From: Ursus arctos
Taxonomy: Eukaryota > Chordata > Mammalia > Carnivora > Ursidae
Length of the DNA stretch: 64,000 bases
Assembly: GCF_023065955.2 (NCBI RefSeq)
Contig: NW_026622874.1
Location: forward strand, 24,485,772 to 24,549,771
Direction: 5' to 3'
Shown here: in pieces, positions 57,350 through 64,000 of the stretch
How the letters are laid out: each line of letters starts with the position of its first letter
Numbering within the stretch: the first letter of the stretch is position 1
Program-made: the position numbers and the translations under genes
The notes under the pieces: generated by a model
What the model saw: the letters and a program-made list of their open reading frames with translations, nothing else
Database searches by the model: none
What the model was told of the DNA's origin: nothing

Positions 57350-57640
57350 TATTATTATTAAGATTTATTGAGAAATAATTGGTATATAACATTGTGTAAT
57401 TTTAAGGTGTACAATGTGATGATTTGATGTACGTATATGTCACCAAATTCTTGCCACGATAAGGTTAATTAACCCATCCGTTACCTCATATAGTTACCTT
57501 TTTTGGTGTGGGTAGTGAGAACTTTTAAGATCTGTTCTCTTAGCAACTTTCAAGCATACAATACAGTCTTAACGGCATTCACCATGATGTGCATTAAATA
57601 TCCTCATTAGATGATTTTATAAATTGTTCATATTGTCTGT
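57350..57640 (+). mobile_element. L1 LINE 3' UTR-like fragment
   Basis: TTGAGAAATAATTGGTATATAACATTGTG, GGTGTACAATGTGATGATTTGATG, GAGAACTTTTAAGATCTGTTCTC, TTAGCAACTTTCAAGCATACAATACAG and CACCATGATGTGCATTAAAT, a widely repeated mammalian L1 3' region. Confidence 0.6.
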
Positions 57641-58240
57641 AGTCTCTTCCCTAATTCTTCTATTTCTGGCCTTTTAAATTATATGCAAAGAAGATCATTG
57701 TTAAAATATTAGGAATAAAATGTGGTGAGATACCTTCATTCAGTCATGAATTCCTTCACTCTGTGATAAGCGGGATTTATGCATTGTCTGGCAATTCTGT
57801 TCTTCCCAAACTTGGTTCCATTAAGACTCTCTGGAGAAAAGGATGTATATTAGTTCCATTAATTAATAATTTCTATAAAATATTATTTCGATCTTTTAAA
57901 TTTTGGTGCCTAGTCCTAAAAGACAAATACCTTGAGAAAGATAAGTGGCATAATAAGTGCAAATGTAATAAATAGAAATCATCTTAACATTCCTAATTTC
58001 CATTAATAGCAGCCTCTCTCTGCACACAGTATTAATAATCCCTCAAATCTCCAGATTGTAGGGATGAACATTGTATATCCATATTCTATAATAAAGATAT
58101 AAACAGACTGCTATTCTACCATGTTTATTTTTGTGGCATGGGCATATGTTATCTTAGGCTGCTAAGGCCACATAAAGAATGGGGGCAGGGAAGCAGTAGA
58201 AGGAAATTAAGGCCACATTTCTGGTGGTATAAAAATAACC
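57641..58240. other. Gene-free AT-rich DNA
   Basis: No recognised gene or repeat. Confidence 0.4.
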
Positions 58241-58244
58241 TTAT

Positions 58245-58440
58245 AGGAGCACCCAGGTGACCCAGTCAGTTAAGGGTCCAACTCTTGGTTTCAATTCAGG
58301 TTGTGATCTCAGGGTCATGAGATCGAGCCCTGCATGGGCTCTAGGCTCAGCACCAAGTCTGCTTGAGATTCTCTCTCCTTTTCCTTCTGTCCCTTACACT
58401 TGTGCTCTCTCTCTCTCTCTAAAATAAGTAAATAACTCTA
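58245..58440 (+). mobile_element. Older CAN-SINE
   Basis: Head AGGAGCACCCAGGTGACCCAG (diverged), 'TGATCTCAGGGTCATGAGAT', CT-repeat and AAATAAGTAAATAACTC tail. Flanks AAAAATAACCTTATA / AAAATATAAACCTTATA look like a drifted target duplication. Confidence 0.88.
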
Positions 58441-58905
58441 AAAATATAAACCTTATATTTATTCTGATGTTTCCCTTGTCTTTTCCATGCTGGCTCAGCT
58501 TATCTACTGATGCTGTTTCTGCTCATTCTTTCAGTCTGTCATGTGTGTACAGCCACAAAACACATAGTAGAAACCACATTTTTCTGTCTTATTTGGGGTT
58601 ATCCTTCTTTTACTAACCAGCCTCAGCTCCCGCCAGTCTAAACCCACCGAACTGTGCTGGGATTAGCATCAGAAAAATACTTCCCAGCACCACCAATGTC
58701 TTTTGTAGAACATGAGATTGCCAAAGTTTCAATTATGTGCAAATGATGATTATACTGCCTGATGTGGTCGGGACATCCCTTCTAATGGGTGGTTGTTACA
58801 CAAAATTATTCAGAAAGCAAAGGCGGAGAAAGAAAAATAAGGGCCTAGGGAAAAAGTCTGTAAGTTATCAGATGCTTAAAGTTTTATTTTTCAGAATGAA
58901 ATTCC
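58441..58905. other. Gene-free DNA between SINEs
   Basis: Unassigned sequence; no gene. Confidence 0.4.
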
Positions 58906-58910
58906 TTTTA

Positions 58911-58925
58911 AATATTTATTTATTT

Positions 58926-58963
<38 letters not shown>

Positions 58964-59117
58964 ATGAGTGGGGAGAGGCGCAGAAGGAGACAGAGACAAG
59001 CAGACTCCCTGCTGAGCAGGGAGCCTGACCTGGGGCTCGATCCCAGGACCCTGAGATCATGACATGAGCCGAAATCAAGAGTCAGACACCTTAACTGACT
59101 GAGCCACCCAGGTGCCC
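58911..59117 (-). mobile_element. CAN-SINE with long GA repeat
   Basis: AATATTTATTTATTTATTTGAG, then a GA repeat of about 16 units (58930-58962), 'GGGGCTCGATCCCAGGACCC' and GAGCCACCCAGGTGCCCC. Flanked by 21-bp repeats differing at two positions (58892-58912 and 59118-59138, CAGAATGAAATTCC / CAGAACGGAATTCC). Confidence 0.94.
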
Positions 59118-59138
59118 CAGAACGGAATTCCTTTTAAA

Positions 59139-59860
59139 GTATATCATTCCTAAGACTTAAAGAGGTACGTAAACATGACATATCAGTTTGAATTCTAGGA
59201 ATATATTTAAATCTCTCCTGAAATAAAGCCACATACTTCAGAACAAAAATATATGCAACATTCAAAAGCACATGCACACACTAGATCCATGGACTGAAAA
59301 ATAAACAGTGAAACCTTTGTTGGGTGATGGCCATGCTCTGTATCTTGATTGAGATTTGGATTGCATAGCACGTGTTTTACAAAAGTCACTGAATGATACA
59401 CTTCAATTTATATATTACATATAAATTTTACCTCAAAAGAAAAAAATCCTAAGCCAAAAACTCTAGTCAGTACATGCTGCAGTATTTAGGGGTGAAGGGT
59501 ACCGATGCCTGCAACTTACTTTAAAATACTTCCAAAATTAATATGGATTGTTGGATGAATAGATGGTTAGATATGTGACAAAGCAAGTATTGTAAAATAT
59601 TAAAATATATATTACACATCAGTTTAAGTCCAATACTATTTTATTAAGTACACAATATGCAATTAGTTGCCAATTAGAAGTTTGGTTACTTGTTCACTTT
59701 TTAGTACACAAATGGCATTTATTTATAGACACAATTTTGATTATCTCCAAGTTGTGAATTGTCACCATAATATTAAAGTTAGAAAAATAACTTTTAAGTG
59801 TCATTTAATCTAAGAAATGTGAAGAAAATAGAATTAGTGATTCTTCCATCAGTTGGGAGT
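59139..59860. other. Gene-free AT-rich DNA
   Basis: No gene. A faint L1-like 3' line at 59325-59430 (GGCCATGCTCTGTATCTTG, CACTTCAATTTATATATTAC). Confidence 0.4.
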
Positions 59861-59864
59861 ATGT

Positions 59865-60215
59865 GGCCATAATGATCTCAAAATCTTAGTGGCTTACAAC
59901 AACAAAGGCTTGCTTCTCATGTCTACAGTGGGATCAGGATTGACTCAACTCCATATTGTCTTCATTCTAGAACCCAGGATGAAAAAGCAGTCCTCATCTA
60001 AAACAAAATAGTCTCATGTCAGAAGGAAAAAGAACTGGTAGTGACGGACCATGGAATAGCTCTTAAAGTTTCTGTTCAGAAGTGAGACTATAATTTCCAG
60101 GCATATTCCAATTATCACAGCAAGTCACATGACCATACCTGCTACGGAGACATGTCATCTTCCATAGGCAGGGGCCCATGGAAGAAGCAATGAATATATT
60201 TAGCAAAAATACAAT
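59865..60215 (-). mobile_element. MaLR/MLT1-type LTR remnant
   Basis: TGTGGCCATAATGATCTC, CTTAGTGGCTTACAACAACAAAGG, then AGCAAGTCACATGACC (60118-60134) and CAGGGGCCCATGGAAG. Fits a reversed MaLR-type LTR; subfamily not assigned. Confidence 0.45.
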
Positions 60216-60545
60216 CTACTGCAAAGTAATACAACTTTAAAATTTCATCAGAAATTTATTGAACTACTATGTGCTAGTATTTCTATAATTAAGGAAACAG
60301 CTTGACAAATGTTGATGAATTTTTCTGTGTTGTGTCTTTCCAAATTTATAAAACAATCACAACTTATTCTGTAGGATCCAGGAAAAGAATGTAAATGACT
60401 AAAACACCAGTTTTAAGACAGCAGGGCCTAGAGTGGACTGCAGGGAGTACTTGCCTTATTATTATCATCTTGCATTTTGGTGTGGCACATTGGTTACAGG
60501 TGGTGAGCTAATATTGATTCATTATTATTCACTGAGGTCCTTAGT
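60216..60545. other. Gene-free DNA
   Basis: No recognised feature. Confidence 0.4.
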
Positions 60546-60549
60546 CCCG

Positions 60550-61075
60550 TTAGGGTTCCTTTTGTGTGTGTGTGTTGTACAGTTTCATGGGTTTTAACAA
60601 ATGCCTAAGGTTGTGGTGTATCCATAACCTCAGTATCATACGAAGTAGTTTCACTGCCTTGAAAATCTCAGGCTCAATATGCTCATCTTTCACTCCTCCC
60701 CCCAAATCTCTGGCAACCACTAATCTCTTTACTATGTCTATAGTTTTGCCGTTTCTAGATGTCATAAAGTAGAGTCATACAGTATATATGTAACCTTTTC
60801 AAACTGGCTTCTTCCACTTAGCAATATGTCTTTAAGTTTCCTCCATGTAATTTCATGGCTGGATAGCTCATTTCTTTTCATCACTGAATAATATTCTATT
60901 GTATAGATTACCAGAGTAAATCAGTTCACCTACTGAAGGACATCTTGGTTGATGCTGGTTTGGGGTAATTATAAATAAAGCTGCTATAAACATTTTTGTA
61001 GACATGAATTTTCAACTCATTTGGGTAACTACCTGTGAGAATGATCATGTGGTAAGATTATGTTTAAATTTTTAT
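60550..61075 (+). mobile_element. L1 LINE 3' region
   Basis: CAGTTTCATGGGTTTTAACAAATG, CTCCCCCCAAATCTCTGGCAACCAC, TGCCGTTTCTAGATGTCATAAAGTAG, CATTTCTTTTCATCACTGAATAATATTC, 'GGGTAATTATAAATAAAGCT' and GCTATAAACATTTTTG. Antisense frame 60550-60765 is a by-product. Confidence 0.7.
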
Positions 61076-61475
61076 TTTCTTTGCTCATAAATTTGTAGCT
61101 TGAGTGGGGTTTAGCTGATCTTAGATGTATGGGGCTGGGCTAAGCTGGGCTCATCTTCATCCAGTTAGGCTTGTATCCAAGCTAGGTTAGGATTAGTCCC
61201 TTCCGTATGTTTCATTCTGGGATGAACAGCGATCCAGAACACGTCATTATGGCAATAGCAGAAGCACAAGAGGCCAAGCTAACCCACACAGACTTAAGAC
61301 TGGTGTTCATGTCATGATCATTAACAATCCATTGGCTAATAACTACACGGCCAAGACCAAAGCCAATATGTCAGAGATGAATACTCCACTGACTTTACTG
61401 GGAGACATTGCAAAGTCACTTTGTAGCAGAAGACAGGAAAGGAGTAAAGAATTGGGAACATTAATCCCATCTATC
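61076..61475. other. Gene-free DNA
   Basis: Contains a small degenerate GCTGGGCTAAGCTGGGCTCATC repeat at 61134-61156. No gene. Confidence 0.4.
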
Positions 61476-61479
61476 ACAC

Positions 61480-61645
61480 TTGCCCATGTGACTAGACGAC
61501 ATAATTTCTTTGAGTCTCAGTTTCTTCATCTATAAAATATGAAGAATTTCAAGCAACCATACAGAAGTACTGAGATGAGATTATGTATACAAAATATTTC
61601 TAAGTTTTTAAAGCTCTACACATGTAAGGCATTATTACAGAAAAT
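61480..61645 (+). repeat. MIR SINE remnant
   Basis: Sense MIR core: TTTGAGTCTCAGTTTCTTCATCTATAAAATATG, then GTACTGAGATGAGATTATG and a late TCTACACATGTAAGGC. Confidence 0.6.
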
Positions 61646-61848
61646 GTTCGTTGCCATTAAAATGATTGTTTTCAGGGACTAGAAGCACAGAAGTCAATTG
61701 GTTTCAAAAACTTGACATCTTTCAAAAATTATCATACTGATGTGGATATCCGTAGTGTATATTATAATTGACTTTTCAATAATATTTACACTAGAGATTA
61801 AAAAAGAAATGGATATTAATAAAGAAGGGAAATATTAGCATTTTGCAT

Positions 61849-61850
61849 AT

Positions 61851-61886
<36 letters not shown>

Positions 61887-62073
61887 AGATTTTATTTATT
61901 TATTTGACAGAGATAGAGACAGCCAGTGAGAGAGGGAACACAAGCAGGGGGAGCGGGAGAGGAGGAAGCAGGCTCATAGCTGAAGAGCCTGATGTGGGGC
62001 TCGATCCCATAACGCCGGGATCACGCCCTCAGCCGAAGGCTGGCGCCCAACCGCTGTGCCACCCAGGCGCCCC
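61849..62073 (-). mobile_element. Young CAN-SINE with exact target duplication
   Basis: (TTTA)n start, AAAGATTTTATTTATTTATTTGACAGAG, 'GCTCGATCCCATAACGCCGG', end GCCACCCAGGCGCCCC. Exact 13-bp repeats TAGCATTTTGCAT at 61836-61848 and 62074-62086. Confidence 0.95.
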
Positions 62074-62374
62074 TAGCATTTTGCATTTTAAACACTAAGG
62101 CTATCAAGCTAGTATTATCTTCTGCTTACAAAGTGGCATTTATTAACTTTAGTACATGCTTTATCAATATTTTTGCAATAGAAATAATGATTCTACTGAA
62201 AGATCCTCTCAGTCTTTCCCAACCAGAGCATCCATCAAGATTCACTCTATAAATCAGTTTAATTTCTATCCTCTCACCTATACATCTTTTAGTCCAAACA
62301 CCAATCTATTCACTTTTCTATCCCATCACTCCCACCTATATGTTCATCATTTTAGATATCCCCTCACCTGTACA

Positions 62375-62448
62375 TTCATCCATCATCCATCCATCCATCC
62401 ATCCATCCATTCATCCATCCGTCATCCGTCCGTCCATCCGTCCATCCA
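62375..62448. repeat. (ATCC)n tetranucleotide repeat with GTCC variants
   Basis: About 18 units, the first half mostly CATC, the second half mixed with CGTC units. Likely polymorphic. Confidence 0.92.
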
Positions 62449-63435
62449 ATAGCTACACAATATCCACTGGTATTGAGCCAGACATAGGAATACCTAGATT
62501 AAACAACAACAACAACTGCCCTAACAATCTGCTACGAAAACAAGTAGAAAACTTACATCATAATGTGAAAAGTACTATCAGAGATAAGCATCACAGAGCA
62601 CTATGGTAGTAGAGGAAACTCCTGTACTCAGAGAAAAGAGATAGAGGAATTTTCTAGGGGAGGTGATGCATTTGCTGAATTCTGAGGCAAAAATAGTGGA
62701 GAAGGAGCAGTGTAAGAAATATAATAAAGCGGGATGAGTCTGGAGAAACCGCATGGTTTGACCTGGCTAGAATGTAGACTGAATAAATCAGAGATGACTC
62801 TAAAAAGGTACACACGGTTGAGATGGTAGATGGTCTTTCTTCAGTTCTGGTTTCACATCTTATGAAGAAAGCAGCTGGATTTCTACCCACCTACACAGTT
62901 TTATTATCTTGGTTAGGGGTACTTTTTTCAAAGGTACGCTCTTTATTCTATTTTCCCCAATTTTCAACGAGGATGTGGAGCCCTCACCTCAGATAAATTT
63001 TGACAATTTAAAAGTAGCAGCTAACTAATGCAAGAAGAGGCAGGTATCATTAGTTGCTTCAAAAAGAGCAAAATACTGGGTGAATTGTTACTCACCCAAC
63101 TCTTCCTCTACCCCACCTTTTTGTGTTTAGTAATAATAGTATTTGTGCATCTGCAAGGGTGAAAAAAACTCTAGTTCTAACGATACCTGAGGAATTTGTA
63201 AGCAACTACGCATCTCTAACTGGTAGCGTTAACATCCAAGCTGTGGCGGGCAGCTTGGGTGGGATGAGGAAAAAAAAGAAAACTTAAGCGCAATAATGGA
63301 GTCCTGGCTTCTACAAAGCTTGCCTTTCTCTGCTCATGGAGAATTATCTTTCCTTCTGTCCCCACACTGATTCCACGAATTCAGCTTCCCAAGAAACAAC
63401 TTATTCTGCACCTCCCACCTGAGCCGCCCAAGGAG
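62449..63435. other. Gene-free DNA
   Basis: Unassigned. Open frames on the - strand at 62628-62890 overlap in two frames and have no domain. Confidence 0.4.
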
Positions 63436-63439
63436 GATG

Positions 63440-63780
63440 CCGCTTAGTAAGCTCCAGGGGCAGCCCCTGCCCGCTCTCCCCCAGCTGCGTCTTTCTCACC
63501 GGTGGGGCAGGCAGCAGTCCGCTGGGACCCGTGCTGCTCACCGCCCCTCGCTGGGCAGAGACCGTGGTCATTTCTGCCCCGCCCATCCCCACGGAGCCAA
63601 TAAAGTGTTCCCGGCCCCGCCCCCAGTCCTGACAGATAAGCCTCCCAACCAACCAGGCTTTGACTCTTTCTCCTCTAAGGCAGGCCCCACGCCCCTCCCA
63701 GTCCCAGCACTGAGAACCTCCCCAAGTAGAGAAAAGAGAGCTGGTGGAGGGTTACGTACCCGTTGTCCTAGCACTATTTG
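63440..63780. promoter_or_regulatory. Candidate GC-box/CCAAT promoter or enhancer
   Basis: A sharp rise in GC with CCGCCCC (63541), CCCCGCCC (63577-63584), a CCAAT box in GAGCCAATAAA (63597-63601) and GGCCCCGCCCCC (63613-63624) within about 85 bases. Spacing is typical of a TATA-less Sp1/NF-Y promoter. No open frame with a domain flanks it on either side. A transcript may start here and run beyond the window, or it may be non-coding. Confidence 0.4.
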
Positions 63781-64000
63781 TTGAGTGCATGTTGGTGCCA
63801 AGTGTGAGTGGGCAGGAGGGCTGGGTGTGAGTAGGGGGTGGAAAGATGGGGTGAGGAATAGGAGAACATAAAGTAAAGAAAGCACACATGTTCATACTTT
63901 TCCCAACTTAAGTACTCAGGGCGAGAGGGGATAAGTAAACAAGGGAGCAGGTGTCGCATAAGGAAAGTGCTGGGGGCTCTCAAAGTAAAATATCAAGTAC
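63781..64000. other. Right edge, no feature
   Basis: Ordinary sequence to the end of the window; no gene recognised. Confidence 0.4.

Noticed and set aside
62375..62448. Regular short repeats that might suggest an array such as CRISPR
   Set aside because: Plain tetranucleotide microsatellite without spacers, in a mammalian genome.

Overview
This is a window of mammalian nuclear DNA from a carnivoran. The clearest sign is about a dozen tRNA-derived CAN-SINE (SINEC) copies, with the head GGGCGCCTGGGTGGCTCAG, a CT-rich middle and a tail of AAATAAATAAA then ATCTT. The young copies (around 46.8, 48.3, 49.8 and 62.0 kb) have a CAGCGTTATGGGATCGAG-type middle and a 'TCCGCTATGAGCCTGCTTC' segment. From memory this is the subtype common in bears and related arctoids, so a bear-like caniform is my best guess; the species cannot be fixed from this window.

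Only one intact protein-coding gene is supported: an uninterrupted 568-codon exon (33476-35182, + strand) encoding ten C2H2 zinc fingers, which I recognise as ZNF648. Just upstream lie an in-frame stop and a plausible splice acceptor. About 490 bases downstream is an AATAAA signal. A possible non-coding first exon and GC-rich promoter lie near 30.2-30.6 kb (inference).

Layout: 0-1.4 kb is an old L1 3' half with unusually many CpGs. 1.4-30 kb is gene-free DNA full of ancient repeats (L2, MIR, one CR1/L3 piece, MaLR LTR), including a 2.4-kb L2 at 19.2-21.6 kb, with two single-digit CAN-SINEs and some GC-rich patches. 30-36 kb is the ZNF648 locus. 36-44 kb is gene-free with L1, MLT1-type LTRs and MIR. 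44.0-45.8 kb is a broken processed copy of another C2H2 zinc-finger gene (- strand). 46.4-54.8 kb is AT-rich and built of two old L1 copies (one on each strand) into which younger SINEs and 5'-truncated L1s have inserted, many with exact target-site duplications. 55-62.5 kb holds more SINEs, an MLT1 LTR, L3 and L1 remnants. 63.4-63.8 kb is a GC-box/CCAAT cluster resembling a promoter near the right edge.

There is no operon, CRISPR array, phage or gene cluster here. I found no new multi-gene system. The items most worth checking are the candidate promoters, the possible exapted L3 element, the CpG-retaining L1, the nested insertion stacks and the two decayed coding sequences.
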